Assembly (NCBI RefSeq): GCF_042686025.1
Contig: NZ_JBHUOZ010000003.1
Span: forward strand, 1,922,001 to 1,986,000
Direction of reading: 5' to 3'
DNA from: Terrimonas rubra
GTDB taxonomy: Bacteria > Bacteroidota > Bacteroidia > Chitinophagales > Chitinophagaceae
DNA: 64,000 nucleotides
The notes under the pieces are model-generated. The model was not told the origin of the DNA. It saw only the letters and a program-made list of their open reading frames with translations, and searched no databases. This document shows positions 8,577-17,387 of the stretch, piece by piece. A program made the translations under genes and the position numbers. Each line of letters begins with the position of its first letter. The first letter of the stretch is position 1.

Positions 8577-11093
8577 TTAAAACAGCTCCGTTTGGTTTTT
8601 ATTGGTCTCTTCTTGTATCCATTCCATCTGTACAGTCTTGGTATAATCTACCAACTTGGCGCCTACCGCTTTCCAGCCCATGACATCGGTCATTTTGGCT
8701 ACTTTGAATTTGGCCTTTCTTACCTGGTCGCCCCTGCCCGACTGAACCGCTAATACCGGCTCTGGTGCAGTAGAAACAGCTTCTACATAGTTACCATCCC
8801 CGTCTTTAATGAACATGAATTTGTTCTTCAACGTGGTGGTCTCGATCTTAAAACGTTTTACATTGAACTGCAGGTTCTTTTTATCCAGGTAGATAGCCGT
8901 AATTACTTTATCGGCATCAAAACGTTCGATCAGCACAATATTCTCCGTATCAAAACGCTGGGTCATCTCCTGGTCGGTGATCATATAGTTACCATCACGG
9001 AAGATCACCAGCAAACGGTCATCCGGTTCAAAACTGCCTAATAAAGTTCCTTTTTCCTCGGTATTCAGGCGGCCGAACTTATCATCAAACCAAAGCTTTT
9101 TACCACTTAAGGTTGCACGCCCGGCTTCTTTGAATTTAACCGATTTGATGGGGTATTTGGTTACCTGGTTCCCCATGCTGCTACGGCCTTTGATACCCAA
9201 TTCTTCGAAGTAAAAATCAAACTCTTTGTTCCGGGCAGAAGAGCCGGGGGTGAGTAATATTTTTACCACTTCCGCCTCACCATTAGGATTAACGGTAAAG
9301 TACAGTACCTTGCTCTTATCATCACCCTTGGTCAGGTCATATTCTTTATCACGGGTTACACCGGTAACATTGAAACGTTTGGCATAACTCACTCCACCTT
9401 TACCATCGGCATAGATCATGTTATAAGTAGTACGCTCATCATTTTTCTGGAATACGGCCGCGTGAATAATATCTTTACCAATGAACACTTTATCCTGCAC
9501 TTTCACCACCTTCATCATACCACGCTTGGTAAATACAATGATATCATCCAGGTCAGAACATTCAAATAACAGTTCGTCTTTTTTCAGACCGGTACCGATA
9601 AAGCCTTCTTCCCTGTTAATGTACAGCTTGGTATTGGCAATGGCCACAAACTTGGCTTCGATCACTTCAAACTGTTTGATCTCGGTTTTACGTTCACGTC
9701 CTTTACCATATTTTTTCAGCAGGTTATCATAGTAGGCCACCGCAAAATCAACCAGGTTGGCCAGGTCATGTTTTACCTGTTTGATCTCGGCTTCCAGGCC
9801 TTTGATCTGGTTGATCAGGTCGTCAATATCCAGTTTGTAAATACGGCGAACCGGTTTTTCCGTGAGCTTCACAATATCTTCACGGGTAATATCACGTTTC
9901 AGCTGTTTGGTAAACGGTACAAAGGCTTTGGCAATAGCTTCCAGCACCTTGTCCCAGGTTTCATGTTTCTTTTCTAATTCCTTATATATCTTTTCTTCAA
10001 AGAAGATTTTTTCCAGCGAAGTAAAATGCCATTTTTCCTGTAACTCGGCCAGTTTGATCTGCAATTCCTTCTCCAGTAAACTTTTTGTATTTTCTGTAGA
10101 GATGTTCAGCAGTTCATTCACGGTTAAGAATACCGGCCTCTGGTCCACGATCACACAGGCATTGGGCGAAATAGAGACCTCACAATCGGTGAATTTGTAT
10201 AAGGCATCAATCGTAATATCGGCGGAGATGCCCGGAGCAAGATCAACCAATATTTCTACATTGGCGGCAGTAGTATCGGTTACTTTTTTAATTTTTATTT
10301 TTCCCTGGTCATTGGCTTTTACTATACTATCCATTAAAGTAGAGGTGGTAACACCATAAGGCACACTGCGTATAGCCAGTGTTTTTTTATCGACCTCTTC
10401 GATAACGGCCCTTACTTTTACTTTACCGCCGCGTTTACCCTGATTATAATCGGCAACATCCACCATACCACCGGTCTGGAAATCGGGGAACAGTTCAAAT
10501 TTTTTACCGCGCAGGCATTTGATGGAAGCCTCAATTAATTCACAAAAGTTATGGGGTAAAATTTTTGTAGACAAGCCTACCGCAATACCATCGGCTCCCT
10601 GTGCCAGCAGCAAAGGGAATTTCATGGGAAGGGTCACGGGCTCGTTTTTACGGCCATCGTAACTTACCTGCCATTCCGTGGTTTTATTATTAAACGCTAC
10701 ATCTAAGGCAAATTTGCTCAAACGGGCCTCAATATAACGGGGGGCTGCCGCATCATCACCGGTACGTACATCGCCCCAGTTACCCTGGGTATCGATCAGC
10801 AGGTCCTTTTGCCCCATGTTCACCAGTGCATCACCAATACTGGCATCACCATGCGGGTGATATTGCATGGCCTGTCCAATGATATTGGCTACCTTATTGT
10901 ACCGGCCATCATCCATTTCCTTCATGGCATGAAGTATACGACGCTGTACGGGTTTTAATCCATCCTCAATGGCTGGTACGGCCCTTTCCAGTATTACATA
11001 GGAAGCATAGTCTAAAAACCAGTTCTGGTACTGGCCATATAATCCTGATTTGTTCTCGGTTACTAATACCGCTTTATTTTTTGAAGCACTCAT
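8577..11093 (-). CDS. parC: DNA topoisomerase IV subunit A
   Basis: Breakage-reunion subunit of a type IIA topoisomerase, which decatenates and relaxes DNA together with ParE. At 838 residues it shows the winged-helix start (EDGLKPVQRRILHAM), the region equivalent to the quinolone-resistance loop (YHPHGDASIGDALVNM) and the catalytic tyrosine Y120 in AAPRYIEARLSK. A long coiled-coil follows (about 330-480), then a beta-pinwheel-like C-terminal domain. I call it ParC rather than GyrA because a ParE-type partner is encoded about 2 kb upstream on the same strand and no GyrA-box motif was recognised. GyrA remains the alternative. Confidence 0.9.
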   Translation of the reverse strand: MSASKNKAVLVTENKSGLYGQYQNWFLDYASYVILERAVPAIEDGLKPVQRRILHAMKEMDDGRYNKVANIIGQAMQYHPHGDASIGDALVNMGQKDLLIDTQGNWGDVRTGDDAAAPRYIEARLSKFALDVAFNNKTTEWQVSYDGRKNEPVTLPMKFPLLLAQGADGIAVGLSTKILPHNFCELIEASIKCLRGKKFELFPDFQTGGMVDVADYNQGKRGGKVKVRAVIEEVDKKTLAIRSVPYGVTTSTLMDSIVKANDQGKIKIKKVTDTTAANVEILVDLAPGISADITIDALYKFTDCEVSISPNACVIVDQRPVFLTVNELLNISTENTKSLLEKELQIKLAELQEKWHFTSLEKIFFEEKIYKELEKKHETWDKVLEAIAKAFVPFTKQLKRDITREDIVKLTEKPVRRIYKLDIDDLINQIKGLEAEIKQVKHDLANLVDFAVAYYDNLLKKYGKGRERKTEIKQFEVIEAKFVAIANTKLYINREEGFIGTGLKKDELLFECSDLDDIIVFTKRGMMKVVKVQDKVFIGKDIIHAAVFQKNDERTTYNMIYADGKGGVSYAKRFNVTGVTRDKEYDLTKGDDKSKVLYFTVNPNGEAEVVKILLTPGSSARNKEFDFYFEELGIKGRSSMGNQVTKYPIKSVKFKEAGRATLSGKKLWFDDKFGRLNTEEKGTLLGSFEPDDRLLVIFRDGNYMITDQEMTQRFDTENIVLIERFDADKVITAIYLDKKNLQFNVKRFKIETTTLKNKFMFIKDGDGNYVEAVSTAPEPVLAVQSGRGDQVRKAKFKVAKMTDVMGWKAVGAKLVDYTKTVQMEWIQEETNKNQTELF

Positions 11094-11115
11094 TATTTTC
11101 CGCTAAATATTTTAA

Positions 11116-11469
11116 TTATTTCTTACCTATTTCACCCAAGTGGGTAAACTTAAACCCTTCTCGTAATTTTAATCCATACCCGAATAACCTGTCCATGGAT
11201 GAGTGGCCGAACAGTACCAATCCTATACAAAGAACAGTTGTATTACCCAGTATCCACCCACCTATCATTACAGCTACAGCAATAGCTTTATGATGAAACA
11301 GGTTGTAGATGATGCCGCCTGTTTTATTACCGGCTGCATAACCGATCATACTGATGTCTGGCCCCAGCAACAGCAACAGGTACCACCACCAATCAGCTTG
11401 TAGCCGGTAGAGCACATAAGCGCTGGCTACCCACATGGCCAATTCTTCCAGTTGAACCAGTTTTTTCAT
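11116..11469 (-). CDS. DUF4260 family membrane protein
   Basis: Small hydrophobic protein of 117 residues with about three to four transmembrane helices (for example WWWYLLLLLGPDISMIGYAAG and AIAVAVMIGGWILGNTTVL). It ends in the DUF4260 signature HSSMDRLFGYGLK and THLGEIGKK. Its biochemical function is unknown. It sits between the VOC protein and parC on the same strand with short gaps, so it is probably part of the parE-to-parC transcription unit. Confidence 0.8.
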   Translation of the reverse strand: MKKLVQLEELAMWVASAYVLYRLQADWWWYLLLLLGPDISMIGYAAGNKTGGIIYNLFHHKAIAVAVMIGGWILGNTTVLCIGLVLFGHSSMDRLFGYGLKLREGFKFTHLGEIGKK

Positions 11470-11496
11470 TGTATTGGTTTATTTACAAATAAAATT

Positions 11497-11883
11497 TTAC
11501 TGCTCATACATTTCCAATGGCTGTCCATCCGGGTCATAAAAGAAAAAGAACTTTTTACCGGTCAACCCGTCAACACGTATAGGTTGCGGTGTTATACCTT
11601 TTTGCTGCAAATGCCCGAAGACCGCCTTAATATCCGTTACGGCAAAAGCCAGGTGCCTTAATCCTTTTGCTTCCGGGTAAGATGCTCTTTCCTTGGCTTC
11701 GGGGAAAGAGAAAAGCTCAATTTGGTACAGGCCGTTAATGGCCAGGTCCAGTTTGTACGAATCCCTTTCAGCCCGGTAGGTTTCTGCTATGATGCTAAAC
11801 CCCAGAACTTCGGTGTAAAATGTTTTACTAACCTGGTAGTTGGTAGTGATAATGGCAATATGGTGAACAGCTGTAATAAACAT
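11497..11883 (-). CDS. VOC-family (glyoxalase-like) protein
   Basis: Vicinal-oxygen-chelate fold protein of 128 residues. It has the two beta-alpha-beta-beta-beta modules typical of the family: VHHIAIITTNYQVSKTFYTE at the start, then LRHLAFAVTDIKAVFGHL and FFYDPDGQPLEMYE. It resembles the SMU1112c/YaeR subgroup, whose substrate is not known. Metal ligands are plausible at the first His pair and the terminal Glu. Its ATG overlaps the stop codon of the upstream DUF1835 gene (TAATG), which suggests translational coupling. Confidence 0.88.
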   Translation of the reverse strand: MFITAVHHIAIITTNYQVSKTFYTEVLGFSIIAETYRAERDSYKLDLAINGLYQIELFSFPEAKERASYPEAKGLRHLAFAVTDIKAVFGHLQQKGITPQPIRVDGLTGKKFFFFYDPDGQPLEMYEQ

Positions 11884-12731
11884 TACCCGGCAATTTCCGC
11901 GCTGGCTGCAGCCTCTGTTTTTGCTGTACCGGCCAGTTTTACATCAAAATCCTTCCAGCCTTTGTTCACATCACCATTCGCTTCCACCTTACCTTCAGCA
12001 ATAAGTGTTTTTAAACGCCACATAATGAACACATCACCCGTTTTGATCTTCATACGGTTTAAGGTATTGCTCAACACCCGCCAGGATTTTTGCCATTCTG
12101 CTGTAATATTTTTCAATATTTCCGCATCATAGAATGTTTCGGGCTGATTGGCAATTTTTTTACCGCCTTCCAACGAACGTACAATAGCATTATCCTCTGT
12201 TAGTTTTTTCCATTCATCGGGGTCTACCTCAAACTCACTTAAGGTAATGGGCCTGCATAATTTTTTTGCCTTTAAAAATTCAGAAGGCTGAATTTCGTGT
12301 AACCAGGAAGGATAGAATATTTGTCCTTTTTCGTTAATAAAAGGCAGGTTATTCATATACAACACCATGATCCGCCCCTGGTATTCCTTAAACTGCGGCA
12401 TCAGCCAGTAGTACCCGCATACATCATGCTGGTTCTGTCCCATCCACAACCATATGTGTTCCTCCGGATTTTCATCCAGGCGTTTTTTCAGGTTATGCAC
12501 GGTCAGTTTATCATCCACAATATCCGTCTGCTCCGCATAGGGTGAGTTCTCCAGTAACTGTTTCCACCAATCCCGGCGTAACTGGTAACCCTCGGCTTCA
12601 TAAATGGCCTGTATGGGCCCAACCGCATAGTCATCCTTGATCTGTACCACATCGCCGGCAAGCGTTTCATCCAGTGTTATCACCTGCTGCATTAAGGCTA
12701 CTTCTGATTCGTTAAAAACAATGTGTATCAT
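11883..12731 (-). CDS. DUF1835 domain-containing protein
   Basis: Cytosolic protein of 282 residues. The N-terminus matches the DUF1835 pattern (IHIVFNESEVALMQQ, then DDYAVGPI), and the middle includes IWLWMGQNQHDVCGYYWL. No catalytic motif is recognised, and the function of the family is unknown. The stop overlaps the ATG of the VOC gene by one base. The start lies three bases from the left arm of the inverted repeat that frames the four-helix-bundle gene, so the promoter of this gene may have been altered by that unit. Confidence 0.75.
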   Translation of the reverse strand: MIHIVFNESEVALMQQVITLDETLAGDVVQIKDDYAVGPIQAIYEAEGYQLRRDWWKQLLENSPYAEQTDIVDDKLTVHNLKKRLDENPEEHIWLWMGQNQHDVCGYYWLMPQFKEYQGRIMVLYMNNLPFINEKGQIFYPSWLHEIQPSEFLKAKKLCRPITLSEFEVDPDEWKKLTEDNAIVRSLEGGKKIANQPETFYDAEILKNITAEWQKSWRVLSNTLNRMKIKTGDVFIMWRLKTLIAEGKVEANGDVNKGWKDFDVKLAGTAKTEAAASAEIAG

Positions 12732-12733
12732 TC

Positions 12734-12767
12734 TAATTAATAATTAGTAATTAAGAATTAATAATTC
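12734..12767. repeat. AATTA heptamer run, left arm of inverted pair
   Basis: AT-rich run with the core AATTA every seven bases. Compared with the reverse complement of 13130-13162 it agrees at 27 of 33 positions by eye. All differences fall in the two variable bases between AATTA cores. With its partner it frames the four-helix-bundle gene. Confidence 0.65.
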
Positions 12768-12812
12768 AATCTCCTTTTTCTTTGACAGTATTTAAAATAG
12801 CTGTCAGGATCT

Positions 12813-13124
12813 TTACAGTTCATCGCAATCAGTTATTAATGATAATGCCAGCTTATTTTCAAGCATTGCGGCATCATTTAATAATCTCAACCAATATTTA
12901 GTTTCCCTCGCTTCCCGGTAAGCTATTTCCAGTTTATGTTTAAAATCTTTTTTTGACGATCCTCCCATTGCTTCTTCCACATTCGCACCAATGGAAGTCC
13001 CACATCGTAAAAGCTGGGAACATAATGCCAGATCAACTTTATTTGATTTCAAATGCAAATAGAGTTTAATTATTCTTAACCCAAATGCATAAGATTTATT
13101 GGCAATAACGTTATCGTCCTTCAT
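12813..13124 (-). CDS. Four-helix-bundle protein (23S rRNA intervening-sequence type)
   Basis: Short all-helical protein of 103 residues. The family hallmarks are KSYAFGLRIIKLYLHL near the start and the central QLLRCGTSIGANVEEAMGG. They are followed by KLEIAYREARETKYWLRLL. This family was first seen in intervening sequences of 23S rRNA genes and also includes Avd of diversity-generating retroelements; no reverse transcriptase is present here. Function is unknown, probably RNA or nucleic-acid binding. It sits between parE and the DUF1835 gene, framed by inverted AATTA heptamer runs, as if inserted as a cassette. Confidence 0.85.
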   Translation of the reverse strand: MKDDNVIANKSYAFGLRIIKLYLHLKSNKVDLALCSQLLRCGTSIGANVEEAMGGSSKKDFKHKLEIAYREARETKYWLRLLNDAAMLENKLALSLITDCDEL

Positions 13125-13129
13125 AACGC

Positions 13130-13162
13130 AATTATTAATTACTAATTTTTAATTGCTAATTA
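13130..13162. repeat. AATTA heptamer run, right arm of inverted pair
   Basis: Partner of 12734-12767 in inverted orientation. It starts six bases upstream of the four-helix-bundle start codon and overlaps the last codons of parE, whose stop TAG lies within it. The spacing between the arms is about 360 bp. Confidence 0.65.
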
Positions 13163-15054
13163 GCCTCTTCTACTGCTTCATCAATCTCCACCTTCAGGTT
13201 ATTGATAATAAATTCCTGCCTGTCCATGGTGTTCTTACCCATGTAATACTCCAATAATTGCTGGATATGATCGCCTTCCTCCACACGCATCATCTGTTTA
13301 CGCATGTCCTCGCCAATGAACTGGGCAAATTCGTTAGGACTGATCTCACCCAGACCTTTAAAGCGGGTGATCTCGGGCTTGCCACCTAATTTTTTGATGG
13401 CTTTTTGTTTCTCCGCTTCATCAAAACAATAGATGGTTTCCTGTTTGTTCCGCACCCGGAATAAAGGTGTTTCCAGCACATATACCTTACCATGTTTTAC
13501 CAGATCGGGGAAAAACTGTAAGAAGAAGGTCATTAACAGTAAACGGATGTGCATACCGTCCACATCGGCATCGGTAGCGATCACAATATTGTTGAAACGC
13601 AGGCCTTCCATCCCTTCTTCGATATTCAGGGCATGCTGCAGTAAGTTGAACTCCTCATTTTCGTATACTACTTTTTTGGTAAGACCATAACTGTTCAACG
13701 GCTTACCTCGTAAACTGAACACCGCCTGGGTATCTACATTTCTCGATTTGGTAATAGATCCGCTTGCACTATCACCCTCCGTAATAAATATGGTGGTCTC
13801 CTGCTGGCGGGCAATAAATTCTTCCCTGTTTTTAACCGGTGGTTCATCGTTCAGGTGATAGCGGCAGTCGCGCAGTTTTTTATTATGCAGGTTAGCTTTT
13901 TTTGCTCTTTCATTAGCCAGTTTTTTAATACCGGCCATATCCTTACGTTCGCGTTCGCTTTGCTCGATCCGTTTTTTTAACGCTTCGGCCAGCGTTGGAT
14001 TTTTGTGCAGGTAGTTATCTAACTCCTTTGTCAAAAAGTCCATCATGAACTGGCGCATACTCGGGCCGTTTATATCCACATTGGTAGATCCCAGTTTTGT
14101 TTTGGTCTGTGACTCAAATACCGGCTCTACTACCCTTACCGAGATCGCTGCCACAATACCCGTACGGATATCTGAGGCATCATAATCTTTCTTAAAGAAA
14201 TCACGGATGGTTTTCACATAGGCTTCCCTGAAAGCCTGCTGGTGCGTACCACCCTGGGTAGTATGCTGACCGTTTACAAAGCTGTAAAGATCCTCGCCAT
14301 AATCGTTATTATGGGTAATGGCCAGCTCAATATCGTTGCCTTTTAAATGAATAATGGGATAACGTATCTCATCTTCATTCGTTTTCTTTTGCAGCAGGTC
14401 CAGCAAACCATTTTTACTGATATAGCTTTTACCGTTAAATACAAATTTCAACCCTGCATTTAAGAAACAGTAGTTCCATATCTGGTTTTCCAAAAACTCA
14501 GGATGAAACTTAAAGTTTTTGAAGATGGTATCGTCCGGAACAAAGGTTACCATGGTACCATTTGATTCTTTGGTTGCGGTTTCCTTATGTTCCCTGGTTA
14601 ATTGTCCGCGTTCAAATTCGGCGGTCTTTTCCTTACCCTCCCTTACTGCGGTTACCTTAAAGTAGTTGCTTAAGGCATTTACAGCCTTGGTACCCACACC
14701 ATTTAAACCCACTGATTTCTGGAAGGCTTTGCTATCGTATTTGGCACCTGTATTGATCTTACTTACCACATCCACCACTTTACCCAACGGAATACCACGG
14801 CCATAGTCACGCACCGTTACCTGCTTATTGTCAATACTGATCTCTACGGACTTACCATGCCCCATGGTGTATTCGTCAATACAGTTATCCACCACCTCTT
14901 TTACCAGTACATATATACCATCATCCGGTGATGAGCCATCGCCCAGTTTACCAATATACATACCCGGCCTTAACCGTATATGTTCTTTCCAGTCCAGGCT
15001 CTTGATACTGTCTTCGTTGTAACTAAACATTCCAGCTTCTTGTTCTTTTGCCAT
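13156..15054 (-). CDS. parE: DNA topoisomerase IV subunit B
   Basis: ATPase subunit of topoisomerase IV, partner of ParC. At 632 residues it shows the GHKL ATP-binding motifs in order (VKEVVDNCIDEY, VRDYGRGIPLGK, VGLNGVGTKAVNALS), then the transducer domain and the TOPRIM domain with FITEGDSASGS and the acidic ATDADVDGMHIR. The C-terminal PEITRFKGLGEISPNEF motif is typical of the GyrB/ParE family. A strong consensus promoter lies 150 bp upstream. Downstream on the same strand follow the four-helix-bundle gene, DUF1835, VOC, DUF4260 and parC. Confidence 0.93.
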   Translation of the reverse strand: MAKEQEAGMFSYNEDSIKSLDWKEHIRLRPGMYIGKLGDGSSPDDGIYVLVKEVVDNCIDEYTMGHGKSVEISIDNKQVTVRDYGRGIPLGKVVDVVSKINTGAKYDSKAFQKSVGLNGVGTKAVNALSNYFKVTAVREGKEKTAEFERGQLTREHKETATKESNGTMVTFVPDDTIFKNFKFHPEFLENQIWNYCFLNAGLKFVFNGKSYISKNGLLDLLQKKTNEDEIRYPIIHLKGNDIELAITHNNDYGEDLYSFVNGQHTTQGGTHQQAFREAYVKTIRDFFKKDYDASDIRTGIVAAISVRVVEPVFESQTKTKLGSTNVDINGPSMRQFMMDFLTKELDNYLHKNPTLAEALKKRIEQSERERKDMAGIKKLANERAKKANLHNKKLRDCRYHLNDEPPVKNREEFIARQQETTIFITEGDSASGSITKSRNVDTQAVFSLRGKPLNSYGLTKKVVYENEEFNLLQHALNIEEGMEGLRFNNIVIATDADVDGMHIRLLLMTFFLQFFPDLVKHGKVYVLETPLFRVRNKQETIYCFDEAEKQKAIKKLGGKPEITRFKGLGEISPNEFAQFIGEDMRKQMMRVEEGDHIQQLLEYYMGKNTMDRQEFIINNLKVEIDEAVEEAN

Positions 15055-15206
15055 ATCGTCGTTTCTAAATTATGTAAAGGTTTTTCAACCTGGTTTTATA
15101 TACTTTTTCTTCTTTCCGGCCGCTGAGCCGGCCCACACTCATTATTTCTTCCAAACCTTTGCCCGTACTATATTTCGCCGGGAATGGTTACACCGGGTCA
15201 ATCAGG

Positions 15207-15239
15207 CAAATATAATAAATACGCCCCAAATGCTAACAA
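15207..15239 (-). promoter_or_regulatory. Promoter of parE (TTG-N22-TATATTTG)
   Basis: Minus-strand -7 box TATATTTG at 15207-15214 and -33 TTG at 15237-15239, spaced by 22 nt, which fits the Bacteroidota consensus. The leader to the parE ATG is about 150 nt. Confidence 0.6.
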
Positions 15240-15314
15240 TTTTAGTTATCAACTTTTGTGGAAAAACATGGGTTGATTATTAATGCAGACAGCAGTTGTC
15301 CCGGCTAAAATACC

Positions 15315-16004
15315 TTAAAACAGGTAGCCTGCCATTATGCCCAGGTTACGGTTATAGTATTCGTATGTATTGGTGGTATTTGCCGGCGAACGCCCGATAT
15401 TCTGTAAGCCCGGTTCATATACAACCGATAAGGTGTATTTTTTATACCGCAGCCCGCCGCCAAAGCTTAAACCGTTGTCAAACCTCTTATAACCATCACT
15501 GCTGAAACTGTTTGTTTTAATCCTGGTATCTTCCATGGCATTACGGGTAGTGGTTGTTTTTACCGTGTGTTTACCGGCAATACCATAAGCCAGGTAGGCG
15601 CCTGCATGAACTGTTGCACTTAGTTCCCGGTAAATAGTAATATCATAACCCAGCCGGACCGGTAATTGCAGGTATAGTAAGTTGAGCGAACTATTGGTGA
15701 AGGTTATGGGTGGATTGGTTCCCCCGATCCATGTATCTGCTTTAGCATGTTTAATGCCTTTGGTCGTAATGCTCATACCAGATTCTACATACAATCCCTT
15801 CCAAACCGTATAAGAGGCCGTAGCACCTGCCTGGAAGCCCGGTTTTACGGATCCGGCGGCCAGGATATAATCGGCCTTCTCATGGCCCCGGGAAAGGTTT
15901 AAGCCGGCGTTAACACCTAAACGCCATGGGTGGGTTTGAGCCAGTAACGTAGTGGAAATAATGATACAGCCAATTAGTAATAACTGTTTTAACAATATAC
16001 TCAT
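15315..16004 (-). CDS. PorT-like outer-membrane beta-barrel protein
   Basis: Exported protein of 229 residues. It has a signal peptide of about 22 residues (QLLLIGCIIISTTLLAQ), then amphipathic beta-strands of the outer-membrane-barrel type, starting WRLGVNAGLNLSRG and including YTVWKGLYVESGMSITTKG and LSFGGGLRYKKYTLSVVYE. The C-terminus ends in a strand closing with aromatic Phe (GIMAGYLF), which suits barrel assembly. It is a generic PorT-family barrel with no specific substrate. It lies where rpoB would normally follow rplL, but it is separated from rplL by a strong terminator and has its own promoter box. Confidence 0.85.
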   Translation of the reverse strand: MSILLKQLLLIGCIIISTTLLAQTHPWRLGVNAGLNLSRGHEKADYILAAGSVKPGFQAGATASYTVWKGLYVESGMSITTKGIKHAKADTWIGGTNPPITFTNSSLNLLYLQLPVRLGYDITIYRELSATVHAGAYLAYGIAGKHTVKTTTTRNAMEDTRIKTNSFSSDGYKRFDNGLSFGGGLRYKKYTLSVVYEPGLQNIGRSPANTTNTYEYYNRNLGIMAGYLF

Positions 16005-16024
16005 ACAACCGTTAAAAGTTTGGC

Positions 16025-16032
16025 CAAATGTA
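16025..16032 (-). promoter_or_regulatory. -7 promoter box (TACATTTG) for the barrel gene
   Basis: Exact TAnnTTTG match on the minus strand, 21 nt upstream of the ATG at 16004. No good -33 element was found at standard distance. Confidence 0.5.
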
Positions 16033-16124
16033 GTAAAGAAGCAGCAAGATGGGAAGAAGTCTTATTGCTTGTTAATAAAATAGTTATACAGTTATATCCC
16101 CATCGTAAAAGCCCTGTAAAAACA

Positions 16125-16151
16125 AAACCCGTTCAGTAACTGAACGGGTTT
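16125..16151 (-). terminator. Intrinsic terminator after rplL
   Basis: Perfect 12-bp stem (AAACCCGTTCAG / CTGAACGGGTTT) with a 3-nt loop, followed on the minus strand by TTGTTTTTA. It starts 23 bp after the rplL stop and closes the ribosomal operon without rpoBC. Confidence 0.9.
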
Positions 16152-16173
16152 GTATATGTTGAATAAGCTATAA

Positions 16174-16548
16174 TTAAGCGATTTCAACTTCTGCACCAGC
16201 TTCTTTCAGCTTAGCAGCGATATCTTCAGCTTCTGCTTTAGATACACCTTCTTTAACAGGCTTAGGAGCAGTATCTACTAACTCTTTAGCTTCTTTAAGA
16301 CCTAAACCGGTTAAGTCTTTAACCAATTTAACTACGTTTAATTTAGAAGCACCACCGTTTTTCAGGATTACGTCGAATGCAGTTTTTTCTTCAGCTGCTG
16401 CACCACCGCCATCACCACCAGCTGCTACTACAACTGCTGCTGCTGCAGGCTCGATACCGTATTCTGATTTTAAGAAATCAGCTAATTCCTGTACTTCTTT
16501 AACTGTAAGAGCTACAAGGCTCTCTGCTAATGCTTTTACGTCTGCCAT
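16174..16548 (-). CDS. rplL: 50S ribosomal protein L7/L12
   Basis: Stalk protein of the large ribosomal subunit, which recruits translation GTPases. At 124 residues it has an N-terminal dimerisation helix (KALAESLVALTVKEVQEL), an Ala/Gly-rich hinge at about 34-52 and the conserved C-terminal domain (FDVILKNGGASKLNVVKLVK, GLGLKEAKELVDTAPKPVKE). It is last in rplK-rplA-rplJ-rplL and is followed by a strong terminator. In most bacteria rpoB comes next, and it does not here. Confidence 0.98.
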   Translation of the reverse strand: MADVKALAESLVALTVKEVQELADFLKSEYGIEPAAAAVVVAAGGDGGGAAAEEKTAFDVILKNGGASKLNVVKLVKDLTGLGLKEAKELVDTAPKPVKEGVSKAEAEDIAAKLKEAGAEVEIA

Positions 16549-16784
16549 TTTGTAAAATTTTTTCCGCCTTCATTGTTTATCACTCCGGCGGAGGGTTTAA
16601 AAAAATTTGTTCTCCCTAACCGGCCCGAAGGCCTTTCAAATCCGCCAGGGATAAGCGGATTAATTATTTTATTTTGCCTGACACCTCTTGTTTATATAAC
16701 CATTACCTGTTGACCAGGGAACGGAACGATAAACGGAGCGTCGCAACCTCAGCTCCACCAGGGAACTGAAGCCGGTAACAAAAA
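16549..16784 (-). other. Structured rplJ-rplL spacer
   Basis: An unusually long 236-bp spacer between two ribosomal genes of one operon, with no ORF. It contains at least two hairpins: TCCGCC/GGCGGA (16563-16568 with 16587-16592) and AATCCGC/GCGGATT (16639-16645 with 16655-16661). These could tune the higher L7/L12 output or serve as processing sites. That role is inferred, not shown. Confidence 0.45.
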
Positions 16785-17318
16785 TTACTCTGCCGGAGCC
16801 GCTTCTGTTGTTGCAGCAGCGCCTTCTTTTTGCTCGTGGTGGTGCAATAAAGCAGCCAGTACACGTTTTGCAGGAGATTGTAACAAACCGATAACTTCGC
16901 CGATAAGCTCGTTTTTGGTTTTGATTTTGGTCAGTGTAACCAGGTTTTCATCACCACTGTACACATCACCATTGATGAACGCAGCTTTTAACTCAGGTTT
17001 GGTTTTGTTACCTTCTTTGCGGAAAGCACTTAAAATTAAAGCCGGTTCTTTAGGGTTTTCAGAAAACAATAAAGCCGTTACTTTATTTAATGAATCGTAT
17101 ACACCACTGTATTTTTCAGCGTCGATAGATTCCAAAGCTTTTTTGATCAGGGTGTTTTTAGCCACCTTCATTTCTACCTGTTTGTCAAAACAGGCGCGGC
17201 GTAATTTACCTACCTGCTCAACAGTTAACGATTCAGTATCGGTAACGTAGAAGTTATTGTATTGAGAGAATTTGCCTTTCAGCAATTCAATCACTTCGTT
17301 TTTTTCTTGCTTAGTCAT
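16785..17318 (-). CDS. rplJ: 50S ribosomal protein L10
   Basis: Base of the L7/L12 stalk, bound to 23S rRNA. At 177 residues it has the typical N-terminus (MTKQEKNEVIELLKGKFSQY), a central KNTLIKKALE motif and a C-terminal helix with an Ala/Glu-rich tail that binds L7/L12 dimers. In many bacteria L10-L12 autoregulates this operon. A regulatory leader was not identified here. It is third in the rplK operon. Confidence 0.97.
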   Translation of the reverse strand: MTKQEKNEVIELLKGKFSQYNNFYVTDTESLTVEQVGKLRRACFDKQVEMKVAKNTLIKKALESIDAEKYSGVYDSLNKVTALLFSENPKEPALILSAFRKEGNKTKPELKAAFINGDVYSGDENLVTLTKIKTKNELIGEVIGLLQSPAKRVLAALLHHHEQKEGAAATTEAAPAE

Positions 17319-17387
17319 TTTATTAAGATTTTGACTGTTCTGTTAATGAGGTTTGTTGTGTTCAACATGCATTGAACGGCAACAATC

